From Brenneria izadpanahii (GTDB lineage: Bacteria; Pseudomonadota; Gammaproteobacteria; Enterobacterales; Enterobacteriaceae): a stretch of 64,000 nucleotides of DNA. Positions within the stretch are counted from its first letter, which is position 1. Each line of letters opens with the position of its first letter. Below the pieces are notes generated by a model. It ran no database searches. It worked only from the letters and a program-made list of their open reading frames with translations, and had not been told where the DNA came from. The stretch covers positions 4,836,001 to 4,900,000 of the forward strand of contig NZ_CP050854.1 in assembly GCF_017569925.1 (NCBI RefSeq), read 5' to 3'. Shown here piece after piece: positions 28,831 to 39,116 of the stretch. The position numbers and the translations under genes were made by a program.

Positions 28831-30228
28831 ATGAAGAAATTGCTCCCTCTTCTCATTGGTTTGAGCCTGGGCGGTTTTAGTTTAATGAGTCAGGCGGAAA
28901 ACCTGCTACAGGTATACCAGCAAGCCAAAAATACCAATCCAGACTTACGTAGCTCAGCAGCCACCCGTGATGCCGCGTTTGAAAAAATCAATGAAGCACG
29001 AAGCCCGCTATTGCCGCAATTAGGCTTAGGCGCGGATTACACTTATACCGACGGTTTTCGCGATAACAGCGGCGTTAACAATGATGTCAAAAGCGCATCA
29101 TTGCAGTTAACCCAGACACTGTTCGATATGTCTAAATGGCGCGCGCTAACCTTGCAGGAAAAACAGGCCGGTATTGAAGACGTTACTTTCCAGACGGCTC
29201 AACAAGCCCTGATTCTGAATACTGCGACCGCGTATTTCAACGTACTGCGCGCAATTGATTCCCTGTCTTACATCAACGCCCAGAAACAGGCTATTTATCG
29301 TCAGTTGGATCAGACGACCCAGCGCTTTAATGTCGGCCTGGTTGCGATTACCGACGTGCAAAACGCCCGCGCCGAATATGATAGCGTCCTTGCCAGCGAA
29401 GTGCTGGCCCGCAATACGCTGGACAACGCTCTGGAAGTTCTGCGCCAGGTCAGCGGTAATTTTTACCCGCAGCTGGCGGGACTGGACATCAAACGGTTTT
29501 CGACTCAAAAAACAGAGGGCGTTAACAATCTGCTGAAGGAAGCGGAAAACCGCAACCTGAGCCTGTTGTCCGCCCGTCTGAGTCAGGATCTGGCGCGTGA
29601 GCAAATCCGCTACGCCCAGACCGGCCACATGCCGACGCTGGATCTGACCGCGTCCAGCAGCGTAAGCGATACCAGCTATTCCGGTTCGAACACCCGCGGC
29701 AGTTCATATAGCGACAGCAATGTGGGCCAGAATAAAGTCGGCATCAGCTTTAATCTGCCGCTGTATAGCGGCGGCGCGACCAGTTCGCAGGTGAAACAGG
29801 CTCAACACAGTTTTGTCAGCGCCAGCGAACAGTTGGAAAGCACGCATCGCACCGTCGTTCAAACCGTGCGTTCGTCGTTCAACAATATTTCCGCGTCTAT
29901 CAGCAGCATCAACGCGTACAAACAGGCTGAAGTTTCCGCGCAAAGCTCTCTGGACGCGATGGAAGCGGGCTATCAGGTCGGCACGCGCACCATTATCGAC
30001 GTGCTGGACGCCACCACGACGCTGTATAACGCCAAGCAGCAGCTTTCCAGCGCCCGTTATGATTACCTGATTAATCAGCTAAACATTAAGTCCGCCCTGG
30101 GTACGCTGAACGAAAGCGATCTGCAAGCGCTGAACGCCGCGCTGGGCCAGCCGGTTTCAACTACGCCGCCGGTCGCCGACAACAGCGTCAGCGCGCCGCT
30201 TGCCCACACGACGGCATCGCGTCAGTAA
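28831..30228 (+). CDS. tolC: outer-membrane efflux channel TolC
   Basis: The trimeric outer-membrane exit duct for AcrAB-type pumps and type I secretion. A signal peptide (MKKLLPLLIGLSLGGFSLMSQA) is followed by mature ENLLQVYQQAK. Two structural repeats (OEP domains, about residues 25-220 and 235-435) are visible through the paired NPDLRSSAATRDA / RSFNNISASISS regions and TDVQNARAEYDSV / IDVLDATTTLYNA. The protein is 465 residues, shorter than E. coli (493) mainly at the C-terminal tail. AAGGA lies 7 bases before the ATG. Terminated by the hairpin at 30250. Confidence 0.96.
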   Translation: MKKLLPLLIGLSLGGFSLMSQAENLLQVYQQAKNTNPDLRSSAATRDAAFEKINEARSPLLPQLGLGADYTYTDGFRDNSGVNNDVKSASLQLTQTLFDMSKWRALTLQEKQAGIEDVTFQTAQQALILNTATAYFNVLRAIDSLSYINAQKQAIYRQLDQTTQRFNVGLVAITDVQNARAEYDSVLASEVLARNTLDNALEVLRQVSGNFYPQLAGLDIKRFSTQKTEGVNNLLKEAENRNLSLLSARLSQDLAREQIRYAQTGHMPTLDLTASSSVSDTSYSGSNTRGSSYSDSNVGQNKVGISFNLPLYSGGATSSQVKQAQHSFVSASEQLESTHRTVVQTVRSSFNNISASISSINAYKQAEVSAQSSLDAMEAGYQVGTRTIIDVLDATTTLYNAKQQLSSARYDYLINQLNIKSALGTLNESDLQALNAALGQPVSTTPPVADNSVSAPLAHTTASRQ

Positions 30229-30249
30229 TCACTTAGCCTCTCGCTGCAA

Positions 30250-30272
30250 GGGGAACGTCCGTTCCCCTTTTT
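30250..30272 (+). terminator. intrinsic terminator of tolC
   Basis: GGGGAACG (30250-30257), TC, CGTTCCCC (30260-30267) form a perfect 8-base stem followed by TTTTTTG. Confidence 0.85.
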
Positions 30273-30447
30273 TGTTGTTTTTTCAGGCGGCCGCGATATG
30301 TCATCAGGAAATTCTTCCGGCATTTTCCATCCCCGTCCGCCAGATAAAGCGAACCGCCGCACAACCGAATGTATAGCAACGTAAAGAGTCGCCGGGTTAC
30401 CGCCATTGGCGCTTTAAATTCAGGCAGCCTTACCCTATCCTTAAGCG

Positions 30448-30463
30448 CAATTGTTAACAATTG
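30448..30463. promoter_or_regulatory. 16-base perfect palindrome before ygiBC
   Basis: CAATTGTTAACAATTG is perfectly self-complementary, in the otherwise featureless 325-base tolC-ygiB gap, 94 bases before ygiB. Its size suits a dimeric regulator. A similar half (CAATTGTTAAACAA) lies at 11141 before the GntR gene. No regulator is assigned. Confidence 0.35.
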
Positions 30464-30556
30464 GGCTTGATGCCTATACCCTGAATGATTCGGGCGGCGG
30501 CCGATACGACGCCTGCCGCTTGAAAAATAAAAGGTATTTTCTCTGGGATTAATATG

Positions 30557-31213
30557 ATGAAACGTACTAAAAACATCAATCAGGAAATGTTTCGTAAGGG
30601 ATGGCGGCCGTATCGCCTGGCGCCTATCGCGTTAGCGGTCAGCAGCGTATTTATGTTAGCCGGCTGTGAACAGGCTGATGAAACGGTTTCTCTTTATCAG
30701 AACGCCGATGACTGTTCGCGCGCCAACCCATCCATGAGTGAACAATGCACTACCGCTTACAATAACGCGCTGAAAGAAGCCGAAAAAACCGCGCCTAAAT
30801 ACGCCACCCGCGAAGACTGCGTGGCGGAGTTCGGCGAAGCGCAGTGTACTCAGGCTCCAGCGCCCGCGCAGGCGGGCATGGCTGCCGAATCTCAACAGAG
30901 CGGCAGCTTCTGGATGCCGCTGATGGCGGGTTACATGATGGGCCGAATGATGGGAGGCGGCGGTTACGCGCAACAGCCGCTGTTTACCTCAAAATCCCCC
31001 GCCAGCCCGGCTAACGGACAATTTGTCGACGCTTCCGGTAAAAACTACGGCAGCGCCACAACGGGCCGCACCATTAACGTACCGAAAACGGCTCTGGCGC
31101 CCAAACCCGCCACCACCACCACCATCACCCGCGGCGGCTTCGGTGAAACGGTAGCCAAACAGACCGCCATGCAGCGCAGCAGCGCCGGCACTTCCCGTAG
31201 CATGGGGGGCTGA
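30557..31213 (+). CDS. ygiB: DUF1190 lipoprotein-like YgiB
   Basis: About 218 residues (E. coli YgiB 223). An N-terminal basic region and hydrophobic stretch end in VFMLAGC, a lipobox-like cysteine, so it is probably membrane-attached. A Cys-rich middle ([26 protein letters not shown]) and a Gly/Met-rich [12 protein letters not shown] stretch follow, then a low-complexity Thr/Ser-rich tail ending SMGG. Function unknown. It forms an operon with the ATP-grasp gene ygiC 11 bases downstream. An alternative Met lies 3 bases upstream at 30554. Confidence 0.88.
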   Translation: MKRTKNINQEMFRKGWRPYRLAPIALAVSSVFMLAGCEQADETVSLYQNADDCSRANPSMSEQCTTAYNNALKEAEKTAPKYATREDCVAEFGEAQCTQAPAPAQAGMAAESQQSGSFWMPLMAGYMMGRMMGGGGYAQQPLFTSKSPASPANGQFVDASGKNYGSATTGRTINVPKTALAPKPATTTTITRGGFGETVAKQTAMQRSSAGTSRSMGG

Positions 31214-31224
31214 GGACACATTTA

Positions 31225-32385
31225 ATGAAGCGGATTGAAATTACCGAACGCCCCGACTGGCGTGAAAAAGCTACGGAATTCGGGTTCCAGTTTCACACCA
31301 TGTACGGGGAACGTTACTGGTGTGAAGAGGCGTACTATCAGTTCACGCTGGCGCAAATTGAAGAGTTGGAAGACACCACCGCAGAGCTGCACCAGATGTG
31401 TTTGCAGGTGGTGGAGAAAGTCGTCGGCAGCGATGAACTGATGGCCAAATTTCGCATTCCCAAACATACCTGGGAATTCGTCAGGCATTCATGGCGAACC
31501 AACCAGCCGTCGCTCTATTCGCGTCTCGATCTGGCCTATGACGGGAAAACGCCGGCCAAGCTGCTGGAAAATAACGCCGATACGCCGACTTCGCTGTATG
31601 AAGCGGCGTTTTTCCAATGGCTGTGGCTGGAAGATCAGATCAAAGCCGGCCAATTGCCGCAAACCGCCGATCAGTACAACAGCATTCAGGAAAAACTGAT
31701 CGAACGATTTGAAGATCTCAGACTGAATCATGGCTTTGGTCTGCTGCATTTCGCCTGCTGCCAGGACACCGCTGAAGATCGAGGTACGGTGCAATACCTG
31801 CAGGATTGCGCGCTGGAGGCGGGCCTGCCGAACGAGTTTCTCTATATGGAAGAAATCGGCCTCGGCGAAAAGGGGCAGTTTACCGACCTGGAGAATCAGG
31901 TCATCAGTAATCTGTTTAAACTCTATCCGTGGGAGTTTATGCTGCGCGAGATGTTCTCCACCAAGCTTGAGGACGCCGGCGTTCGCTGGCTGGAGCCGGC
32001 CTGGAAGAGTATCGTTTCCAATAAAGCCTTGCTGCCCATGCTGTGGCAGATGTTCCCGAACCACCCGAACCTGCTACCCGCTTATTTCACCGAAGACGAA
32101 CACCCCGAGTTGGAGAATTACGTCATCAAACCGCTGTTCTCACGCGAAGGCGCCAATATTCAAATAGTGGAAAACGGCAAGGAGATCGCCGCGGTGGGCG
32201 GCCCCTACGGTGAAGAAGGCAAGATCGTCCAGCAGTATCATCCGCTGCCCAAATTTGGCGACAGCTATACGCTGATCGGCAGTTGGCTGGTAAACGATCA
32301 GCCCTGCGGCATCGGCATGCGTGAAGACCGGGAACTGATTACTCAGGACTTATCGCGTTTTTATCCGCATATCATTCTGGACTAA
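31225..32385 (+). CDS. ygiC: glutathionylspermidine synthase-like ATP-grasp protein YgiC
   Basis: A 386-residue protein, the usual YgiC length. It matches the C-terminal ATP-grasp synthetase half of glutathionylspermidine synthase (PF03738) without the amidase domain. The typical elements are [18 protein letters not shown], the [16 protein letters not shown] [11 protein letters not shown], and [18 protein letters not shown] near the end. It probably makes an ATP-dependent amide bond; the substrate is not established. ygiB directly precedes it, with AGGACAC as a weak ribosome site. Confidence 0.9.
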   Translation: MKRIEITERPDWREKATEFGFQFHTMYGERYWCEEAYYQFTLAQIEELEDTTAELHQMCLQVVEKVVGSDELMAKFRIPKHTWEFVRHSWRTNQPSLYSRLDLAYDGKTPAKLLENNADTPTSLYEAAFFQWLWLEDQIKAGQLPQTADQYNSIQEKLIERFEDLRLNHGFGLLHFACCQDTAEDRGTVQYLQDCALEAGLPNEFLYMEEIGLGEKGQFTDLENQVISNLFKLYPWEFMLREMFSTKLEDAGVRWLEPAWKSIVSNKALLPMLWQMFPNHPNLLPAYFTEDEHPELENYVIKPLFSREGANIQIVENGKEIAAVGGPYGEEGKIVQQYHPLPKFGDSYTLIGSWLVNDQPCGIGMREDRELITQDLSRFYPHIILD

Positions 32386-32416
32386 CCCTATCCGGGTTAA
32401 AACAAGGCGCGGTCTC

Positions 32417-32543
32417 ATACCCAATAGATTTCAAGTTGCATCAAGGCGGCGGCCGAATGAATCCCCAGTCAATTACTTAAGTAAGCGACTGGGGTGAGTG
32501 AGGGAAGTCAACGCAGATGCAGCTTGAAAGATGACGGGGATAC
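32417..32543. repeat. MITE-like palindromic element (copy 3, best preserved)
   Basis: The ends ATACCC and GGGGATAC and the arms TTTCAAGTTGCA (32429-32440) and TGCAGCTTGAAA (32518-32529) are inverted. Inside is a hairpin with CCCCAGTC (32463-32470) and GACTGGGG (32487-32494), and a central palindrome TTACTTAAGTAA. About 127 bases, no coding capacity. It lies between the convergent genes ygiC and ygiD and may serve as their terminator. Confidence 0.65.
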
Positions 32544-32560
32544 GCCGTGCCTTGTTCGCG

Positions 32561-33346
32561 TTATCCCACCTGTACCGACAGCATACTCAGTGAACCCATT
32601 TCAATGCCGTCCACCGGGATACTCACCGCTTCTTTGCCGTCCCAGCATCCTAAAACGTAAAGCAGCGGCAGATAGTGGTCGGGCGTTGGGTTGGATAACG
32701 ACGCGCCCTCATGCCGCATAAAGTTTACCAGCGGATGATCGTCCCCTTGATACGTCAGATTATCACGCACAAACTGATTGAACGAAACCGCCCACGGATA
32801 AGGCTCCGCATCGCCATCCCATTTAGCCATACGCAGGTTATGCACCACGTTGCCGCTGGCGACAATCATGATCCCCTCATCACGCAGGGCGCTCAGTTTC
32901 TTTCCCAACTGATAGTGATAGGCGGCTGGCTGTGTGCCGTCTACGCTCAGCTGCACCACCGGAATATCCGCCTGCGGATACATTTTTATCAGCACGCCCC
33001 AGGAACCGTGATCCAATCCCCACTCGCCGCGATCAGCCGCCACCGGAACCGGCGCGAGAAGTCGTTGAATTTTTTCGGCCAAATCAGGCGATCCCGGCGC
33101 CGGATACCGAGTATCAAACAGCGCCTGCGGGAAACCGCCGAAATCATGAATCGTCCTGGGTTTATCCATTGCCGTAACGGCCGTGCCGCGGGTATACCAG
33201 TGGGCGGAGACCGCGACGATAGCCTTTGGTCGCGGTAATGTTTCCCCCAGCGTCCGCCATGCCTGAGTGTACGGGTTATCCTCCAGCACGTTCATCGGGC
33301 TGCCATGACCGAGGAACAGAGCGGGCATACGGGAAGCATTGTTCAT
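32561..33346 (-). CDS. ygiD: 4,5-DOPA dioxygenase extradiol family protein YgiD
   Basis: A 261-residue LigB-type extradiol dioxygenase. E. coli YgiD acts on L-DOPA in vitro, a zinc or iron enzyme of the cytoplasm. Metal-binding histidines appear in FLGHGSPMN (about residue 14), SAHWYTRG (about 49) and VHNLRM (about 170). The C-terminal PTPDHYLPLLYVLGC is a family hallmark. It is convergent with ygiBC, as in E. coli. Confidence 0.92.
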   Translation of the reverse strand: MNNASRMPALFLGHGSPMNVLEDNPYTQAWRTLGETLPRPKAIVAVSAHWYTRGTAVTAMDKPRTIHDFGGFPQALFDTRYPAPGSPDLAEKIQRLLAPVPVAADRGEWGLDHGSWGVLIKMYPQADIPVVQLSVDGTQPAAYHYQLGKKLSALRDEGIMIVASGNVVHNLRMAKWDGDAEPYPWAVSFNQFVRDNLTYQGDDHPLVNFMRHEGASLSNPTPDHYLPLLYVLGCWDGKEAVSIPVDGIEMGSLSMLSVQVG

Positions 33347-33488
33347 AGCTGTATCCTTAATGAAAGATCGGCATCGTGCAACAGCACGTTATGGCAATCA
33401 CTGTACGCCTTTTGCACATCGGAAAAACTCGGATATCTGTGATGAAGACCATCAATAAATTTGAAGAGAAAGCGTACGCATTACGCAT

Positions 33489-33529
33489 AAAAAAACGGCC
33501 AACCTGTGCGGTTAAACATAGGTTGGCCG
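33489..33529 (-). terminator. final intrinsic terminator of the rnpB repeat region
   Basis: On the minus strand a perfect 10-base stem (CGGCCAACCT and AGGTTGGCCG, 33496-33529) with a 14-base loop is followed by seven U (33489-33495). It closes the tandem-repeat array downstream of RNase P RNA. Confidence 0.85.
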
Positions 33530-33540
33530 TATAAAGAGAG

Positions 33541-33876
33541 TTGAAACTGACCATTAAGCCGCGTTCTTTCATAAAAAGCGTCGTGGACAGTCATTCATCT
33601 TTTCGCCCGCTCGCGCGGGCTGAAAACCGCCGCGGCGGAATTCATAGAAAAGTTGAAACTGACCGTTAAGCCGCGTTCTTTCATAAAAAGCGTCGTGGAC
33701 AGTCATTCATCTTTTTGCCCGCTCGCGCAGGCCGAAAACCGCCGGGGCGGAATTCATAGAAAAAGTTGAAGTTGACCGTTAAGCCGCGTTCTTTCATAAA
33801 AAGCGTCGTGGACAGTCATTCATCTTTTCGCCCGCTCGCGCGGACTGAAAACCGCCGCAGCGGAATTCATAGAAAA

Positions 33877-33877
<1 letters not shown>
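33541..33877 (-). repeat. three tandem 112-113-base repeats of the rnpB 3' end
   Basis: Three nearly identical units follow rnpB, with period 112-113 bases (the shared CGTCGTGGACAG starts at 33579, 33691 and 33804). Each repeats part of the rnpB 3' end (GACCGTTAAGCCGCGTTC, GTGGACAGTCATTCATC) and adds a spacer. Each spacer carries, on the minus strand, a short CCGCC..GGCGG hairpin followed by TTTTC. So each unit is a possible terminator or 3'-processing platform. E. coli rnpB has a comparable 113-base tandem array. Confidence 0.88.
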
Positions 33878-34255
<378 letters not shown>

Positions 34256-34287
34256 GGCGCGGATTGTATAGTGTTTTACGCGAGCTG

Positions 34288-35151
34288 TCATCCTTCCTGC
34301 TGGTCGAGCGCGTGCTTATACAGAGCATTTTTCTTAACGCCGTGTATTTCCGCGGCTAACGCGGCCGCCTTCTTCAAGGGCAATTCTTTCTGCAACAGGG
34401 ACAGGGTGCGTAAGGCTTCGGCCGGCAAAGCCTCGGCGTCCGCTTTATGCCCTTCGACAATCAGCACCATCTCGCCCTTACGACGATTTTCGTCTTCCTT
34501 CACCCACGCCAGCAGTTCGCCTACCGGCGCGCCGTGAATCGACTCCCAGGTTTTGGTGATTTCACGCGCCAGCACAACATAACGCTGCGCTCCCAATACT
34601 TCGGTTATGTCCAGCAAGCTCTCCAGCAGCCGGTGCGTCGACTCATAAAAGATCAGGGTTCTCGGCTCTTCCTGCAGTGCACGCAGCGTATCTTTACGCG
34701 CCTTGGTTTTTGCCGGCAGAAAGCCTTCATAACAGAAACGATCCGAAGGCAGCCCCGCCGCCGAAAGCGCGGTAATCGCCGCGCAGGCGCCGGGCAGCGG
34801 CACAATTCGGATCCCCGCCTCGCGGCAGCGACGCACCAGGTGATAGCCGGGATCGTTAATCAGCGGCGTTCCCGCATCGGAAACCAGCGCGATACTTTGC
34901 CCTTCCTGCAATTTTGCCAATACCGAATCTGCTTTCTGCTGTTCATTATGATCGTGTAATGCGAACAGCCGTGCATTAATTGCAAAATGTTGTAACAACA
35001 GACCGGTATGACGGGTATCCTCTGCAGCAATCAGATCGACGCGCCGCAATACGTCCAAAGCGCGCTGGGTAATATCGCCCAGATTGCCAATCGGCGTGGG
35101 GACAATGTAAAGGGTGGATGCAGAAATGTCTGCTTGTTGGTCTTGATTCAT
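34288..35151 (-). CDS. rsmI: 16S rRNA 2'-O-ribose C1402 methyltransferase
   Basis: RsmI methylates the ribose of C1402 in 16S rRNA together with RsmH, using SAM. The protein is 287 residues (E. coli 286). The tetrapyrrole-methylase fold shows [15 protein letters not shown] at the start, [26 protein letters not shown] and [15 protein letters not shown], all hallmark stretches. It is divergent from lpoA and lies next to rnpB, as commonly seen in Enterobacterales. Confidence 0.96.
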   Translation of the reverse strand: MNQDQQADISASTLYIVPTPIGNLGDITQRALDVLRRVDLIAAEDTRHTGLLLQHFAINARLFALHDHNEQQKADSVLAKLQEGQSIALVSDAGTPLINDPGYHLVRRCREAGIRIVPLPGACAAITALSAAGLPSDRFCYEGFLPAKTKARKDTLRALQEEPRTLIFYESTHRLLESLLDITEVLGAQRYVVLAREITKTWESIHGAPVGELLAWVKEDENRRKGEMVLIVEGHKADAEALPAEALRTLSLLQKELPLKKAAALAAEIHGVKKNALYKHALDQQEG

Positions 35152-35212
35152 TGTTTCATCCGGGTTGCCGATTTAATATTGAGCATCTTTAAAAAAAATC
35201 ATTGGATACAGT

Positions 35213-37273
35213 ATGCTTTCCTTTCGTTCCGTCCGTACTCAGACAGGGCGTGTTATTCCTGTTTTGCTAGCGGCGCTGTTTCTTGCAGGCTGTCCAAGCC
35301 AGGCGCCGCAAAGTCCGCCGCCTGAGGTGCAGGGCAAGGCTGATGCTTCTGCCGACTATTATCTGCAACAAATGCAGCAAAGCGGCGATAGTAACAAGGC
35401 CGCCTGGCAGTTACTCGCTATTCGCGCCTTATTGCAGGAAGGTAAAACGCCGCAGGCCAGCCAGCAGTTTAACGCATTACCGGCCAATTTAAGCGCAGCG
35501 CAGAAGTTGGAACAGCAATTATTGAGCGCTGAGCTATCCGTCGCACAGAAAAATGTGAACGCCGCCAATGCGGCGTTAAGCCAGTTGGACGTCAACGCGC
35601 TCTCCGCCCAACAGCAGCTTCGCTACTACGACGCGCAGATCCTGGCGAATCAACAACGTCCGTCGGCGGCATTGCTGCGCGCCTACATCGCTCAGGAACC
35701 CTTACTGCAGGATAATTCCGCCCGCCAATCGAATATCAACCAAACCTGGCAAACGCTGGTGCAGATGACGCCGCAGGAGTCTGACTCAATCCTGATCAAT
35801 GCCGACGAAAACGTTCTGCAGGGCTGGGTCGATCTGCTTGGCTCCTATCAGGCCAACCGCCAGTCTCCCGACCAGCTAAAATCGGCCATTGAGGATTGGC
35901 AAACCCGCTACCCGCGTCATCCGGCGGCCCAAATGCTGCCGACGCAGCTGACGCAATTCATCGATTTCCATCCGTCGCAGGTCAGCAGCATCGCCCTGCT
36001 ATTGCCGTTAAATGGTCAGGCGCAGGTGTTCGCCAATGCCATCCAGCAGGGATTTAACGCGGCCAGAAGCGGTCAGGCCATGGTAACAAACTCATTCCCG
36101 CAGGCGGCCGGCGACGGTCAACAAACCGGCTCTCCGGACCAAAACGCCGGCGCTGCCGCTACCCCAAGCGAACCAACCGATCTGAACGGTCAGAACGAGC
36201 AGAACGGGCAGAACGGGCAAGATGGTCAGCCGGTTGCGCAATACAGCGATGAGATTGCCCCGGTAACACCCCCCGCCGCGCAGCCCTCTCTCCCCAGTTC
36301 ATTGCCGGTAAGAGTGTATGACACCTCATCACAACCTTTAGCGAATGTCTTGGCGCAGGCTCAGCAGGACGGCGCGTCTCTTGCCATCGGGCCGCTATTG
36401 AAAAACGAAGTGGAACAACTGGCGACCAGCCAATCCCCCTTGAACATTCTGGCGCTCAATCAGTCTGAGCACGTACAAAATATTCCTAATATCTGCTACT
36501 TCGCTTTATCGCCGGAAGATGAAGCCAGAGACGCCGCCAAGTTTATTCATCAGCAGGGCAAACAGCAGCCGTTACTTCTGGTTCCGCGCGGGAACCTTGG
36601 CGATCGCGTCGTCAATGCGTTTGCGCAAGCCTGGAGCCAGCAAGGCGGCGGTCTTCTGCTGCAACAGCGCTTTGGCAATACCATCGAGCTCAAGCAGGCT
36701 ATCAACAGCGGCGCAGGTCTGAGCCTGAGCGGTCAACCCGTTAACCAAACGTCCCAGACGCCGCCGGGAACCACCGTGGGCGGCTTAACCATCCCGGCAC
36801 AGGTAGAACCGGTGGTCGGTTCATCGGTGAGCGGCAATATCGATGCCGTTTACATCATCGCCACGCCTGATGAACTGTCATTGATCAAACCCATGATCGA
36901 TATGCGCACCACATCGCGCGCACGTCCCGCGCTGTATGCCAGCTCGCGCAGCTTCCAGGCAGGCAGCGGCCCTGATTTCCGTCTGGAAATGGAAGGATTG
37001 CAATTCAGCGAGATCCCGCTGTTGGCGGGCGCGAACCCGACCTTGATGCAGCAGGTAAGCAGCCAGTTCAAAAATGATTATTCGCTGGTGCGCCTCTATG
37101 CGATGGGCATGGACGCCTGGACGCTGGCCAGCCATTTTGCTGAAATGCGCCAGATGCCCGGACATCAGGTCGATGGAGCGACCGGTATACTGAGCGCAAC
37201 GCCCGATTGCGTGATTAACCGGCAAATGACCTGGCTGCAATATCGTCAGGGCCAGTTGGTGCCGGCATCCTGA
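35213..37273 (+). CDS. lpoA: penicillin-binding-protein activator LpoA
   Basis: LpoA is an outer-membrane lipoprotein that spans the periplasm to activate PBP1A. A signal peptide ends in the lipobox LFLAGC with C27. The N-terminal TPR-like helical domain covers about 30-260, and the C-terminal periplasmic-binding-protein-like LppC domain about 265-686. The two C-domain lobes are interrupted by a low-complexity Gln/Asn/Gly/Pro-rich linker at about 295-365, a region that also varies in E. coli LpoA. The protein is 686 residues (E. coli 678). It is followed at once by yraN and the conserved diaA-dolP. Confidence 0.94.
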   Translation: MLSFRSVRTQTGRVIPVLLAALFLAGCPSQAPQSPPPEVQGKADASADYYLQQMQQSGDSNKAAWQLLAIRALLQEGKTPQASQQFNALPANLSAAQKLEQQLLSAELSVAQKNVNAANAALSQLDVNALSAQQQLRYYDAQILANQQRPSAALLRAYIAQEPLLQDNSARQSNINQTWQTLVQMTPQESDSILINADENVLQGWVDLLGSYQANRQSPDQLKSAIEDWQTRYPRHPAAQMLPTQLTQFIDFHPSQVSSIALLLPLNGQAQVFANAIQQGFNAARSGQAMVTNSFPQAAGDGQQTGSPDQNAGAAATPSEPTDLNGQNEQNGQNGQDGQPVAQYSDEIAPVTPPAAQPSLPSSLPVRVYDTSSQPLANVLAQAQQDGASLAIGPLLKNEVEQLATSQSPLNILALNQSEHVQNIPNICYFALSPEDEARDAAKFIHQQGKQQPLLLVPRGNLGDRVVNAFAQAWSQQGGGLLLQQRFGNTIELKQAINSGAGLSLSGQPVNQTSQTPPGTTVGGLTIPAQVEPVVGSSVSGNIDAVYIIATPDELSLIKPMIDMRTTSRARPALYASSRSFQAGSGPDFRLEMEGLQFSEIPLLAGANPTLMQQVSSQFKNDYSLVRLYAMGMDAWTLASHFAEMRQMPGHQVDGATGILSATPDCVINRQMTWLQYRQGQLVPAS

Positions 37274-37626
37274 CCGCCCGGACAACCGGCGCGGATTATG
37301 AACAGCGGGCCCGGCGCTATCTTGAAGACGCCGGCTTGACCTTCGCCGCCGCCAATGTCGCGTTGCGCGGCGGTGAGCTGGATTTGATTATGCGCGACCG
37401 GCAAACCTGGGTCTTTGTGGAGGTTCGCTATCGGAAGAATGCCGATTTCGGCGATGCCGCCGCCAGCGTCACTCGGCGAAAGCAACAGCGGCTGCTTCAT
37501 GCCGCCGCCGTCTGGCTGGCGCAGCGCGGGAGCGGTTTTGACACGGCGGACTGTCGCTTCGACGTAGTGGCGATCACCGGCGATCAGATTACCTGGCTTC
37601 CTAACGCCTTCAACGCGCAGGGATGA
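37270..37626 (+). CDS. yraN: UPF0102 family protein YraN, start unclear
   Basis: A small predicted endonuclease-fold protein (UPF0102), usually about 120-131 residues. The conserved core is present: [17 protein letters not shown], the acidic [19 protein letters not shown] (the ExK-like site typical of restriction-endonuclease folds), and [13 protein letters not shown]. The frame is open back to 37219 but contains no ATG, GTG or TTG before 37336, which would cut off the conserved N-terminus. A CTG at 37270 overlapping the lpoA stop (CTGA) is the first reasonable candidate. The start could also be hidden by a base-call error. Function is not established. Confidence 0.75.
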   Translation: MTARTTGADYEQRARRYLEDAGLTFAAANVALRGGELDLIMRDRQTWVFVEVRYRKNADFGDAAASVTRRKQQRLLHAAAVWLAQRGSGFDTADCRFDVVAITGDQITWLPNAFNAQG

Positions 37627-37774
37627 TACATTTCATAAATAATTCTAACGAGATAGACCAGGCATTTATCACGTATCGCGCGGCATACGGATAACGTATA
37701 AATGCCGCAGGCCCGGCTGGCGTACATCCGGGCGCTTAGTTCATGGACTCTAATTAAAAGTAGGTTAATTCAAC

Positions 37775-38365
37775 GTGCTGGATAGAATAAAAGTTTGTTT
37801 TACCGAGAGTATTCAGACGCAGATTGCTGCTGCGGAAGCCTTACCGGATGCAATTTCCCGTGCGGCCATGGTGCTGGTGCAGTGCCTGCTAAACGGCAAC
37901 AAAATTCTGTGCTGCGGCAACGGAACGTCGGCGGCCAATGCCCAGCATTTTGCCGCCAGCATGATTAATCGTTTTGAGGCGGAACGCCCTAGTTTACCGG
38001 CCATCGCACTTAATGCCGATAATGTGGTCTTAACTGCGATTGCCAATGACCGGCTGCATGAAGAGGTCTACGCCAAGCAAGTTCGGGCATTGGGACAAGC
38101 CGGCGACGTGTTGTTGGCGATATCAACCCGCGGGAATAGCAGAGACATTGTCAAAGCGGTGGAAGCGGCGGTAACCAGAGATATGACGATTGTCGCTTTG
38201 ACCGGCTACGATGGCGGTGAACTAGCGGGGCTGCTTGGCCCGCAGGATGTGGAAATCCGCATTCCTTCCCATCGTAGCGCCCGTATTCAGGAGATGCACA
38301 TGCTGACAGTTAACTGCCTGTGCGATTTAATTGATAACACACTTTTTCCACACCAGAACGATTAA
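37775..38365 (+). CDS. diaA: DnaA initiator-associating protein DiaA
   Basis: DiaA is a tetrameric SIS-domain protein that binds DnaA and promotes its assembly at oriC. The protein is 196 residues and almost the same as E. coli DiaA. It starts with GTG ([17 protein letters not shown]). SIS-domain features include [18 protein letters not shown] near residue 47 and [19 protein letters not shown] near 113. It ends 10 bases before the dolP start, forming an operon with lpoA-yraN upstream. Confidence 0.95.
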   Translation: MLDRIKVCFTESIQTQIAAAEALPDAISRAAMVLVQCLLNGNKILCCGNGTSAANAQHFAASMINRFEAERPSLPAIALNADNVVLTAIANDRLHEEVYAKQVRALGQAGDVLLAISTRGNSRDIVKAVEAAVTRDMTIVALTGYDGGELAGLLGPQDVEIRIPSHRSARIQEMHMLTVNCLCDLIDNTLFPHQND

Positions 38366-38375
38366 GGAGCACTAC

Positions 38376-38951
38376 ATGAGGATAAGTTCTGCATTTGCCG
38401 TGCTGTCTATCGCCCTCTTGTTACAAGGTTGTGTTGGCGCGGTAGTGGTTGGAAGCGCCGCGGTCGCCACCAAAAGCGCCACCGATCCCCGCACCGTGGG
38501 GACGCAGGTTGACGACAGCACACTGGAAATCCGTGTGACCAATGCGCTCGGCAAAGATGAGCAATTGAAAAAAGAGGCCCGCGTTGTCGCTACCGCCTAT
38601 CAGGGAAAAGTTTTGCTGACGGGACAAGCGCCGACGGCCGAATTATCCGAACGGGCTAAACAGATTGCGCTCGGCGTGGACGGCGCGGCCGAAGTGTATA
38701 ACGAAGTTCGCCAGGGCACCCCCGTTTCATTGGGAACCGCGTCAATGGATACCTGGATCACCACCAAAGTTCGTTCTCAGATCCTGGCAAGCGATACCGT
38801 TAAATCTTCGAACGTGAAAGTCACCACCGAAAATGGCGAAGTATTCCTGTTAGGTCTGGTTACCCGGCGCGAAGGCACGTCCGCGGCTGAAATCGCCAGT
38901 AAGATTAGCGGCGTGAAGCATGTCACCACCGCCTTTACCTATCTGGACTAA
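38376..38951 (+). CDS. dolP: outer-membrane lipoprotein DolP (YraP)
   Basis: DolP is a dual-BON-domain lipoprotein that binds anionic phospholipid at the division site and supports outer-membrane integrity. From the ATG at 38376 (AAGGAG 6 bases upstream) the protein has 191 residues, as in E. coli. The lipobox is LLLQGC (C19). Two BON domains lie at about 46-115 and 124-190 (VLLTGQAPTAELSERAKQIA and VFLLGLVTRREGTSAAEIAS). The longer frame to 38331 overlaps diaA and is spurious. Confidence 0.95.
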   Translation: MRISSAFAVLSIALLLQGCVGAVVVGSAAVATKSATDPRTVGTQVDDSTLEIRVTNALGKDEQLKKEARVVATAYQGKVLLTGQAPTAELSERAKQIALGVDGAAEVYNEVRQGTPVSLGTASMDTWITTKVRSQILASDTVKSSNVKVTTENGEVFLLGLVTRREGTSAAEIASKISGVKHVTTAFTYLD

Positions 38952-39116
38952 ACCATAAGCCCGCCATGGCCGCCGATGCGCGATACATGCATCAGCGGCC
39001 GTGGTTGCCCGACCTATTGCCCCCTGGTTCTCCGCTCTGTACGCTTCCGTCATCCCGGCAAACTCTGCCGTCGTCATTCCATCCTTGCGCCGCTAGGGGC
39101 ATTTTTCATCATCGGC

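Noticed and set aside
36110..36300. Gln/Asn/Gly-rich insertion in lpoA as a novel domain
   Set aside because: E. coli LpoA also has a variable low-complexity linker at this place, so it is ordinary.
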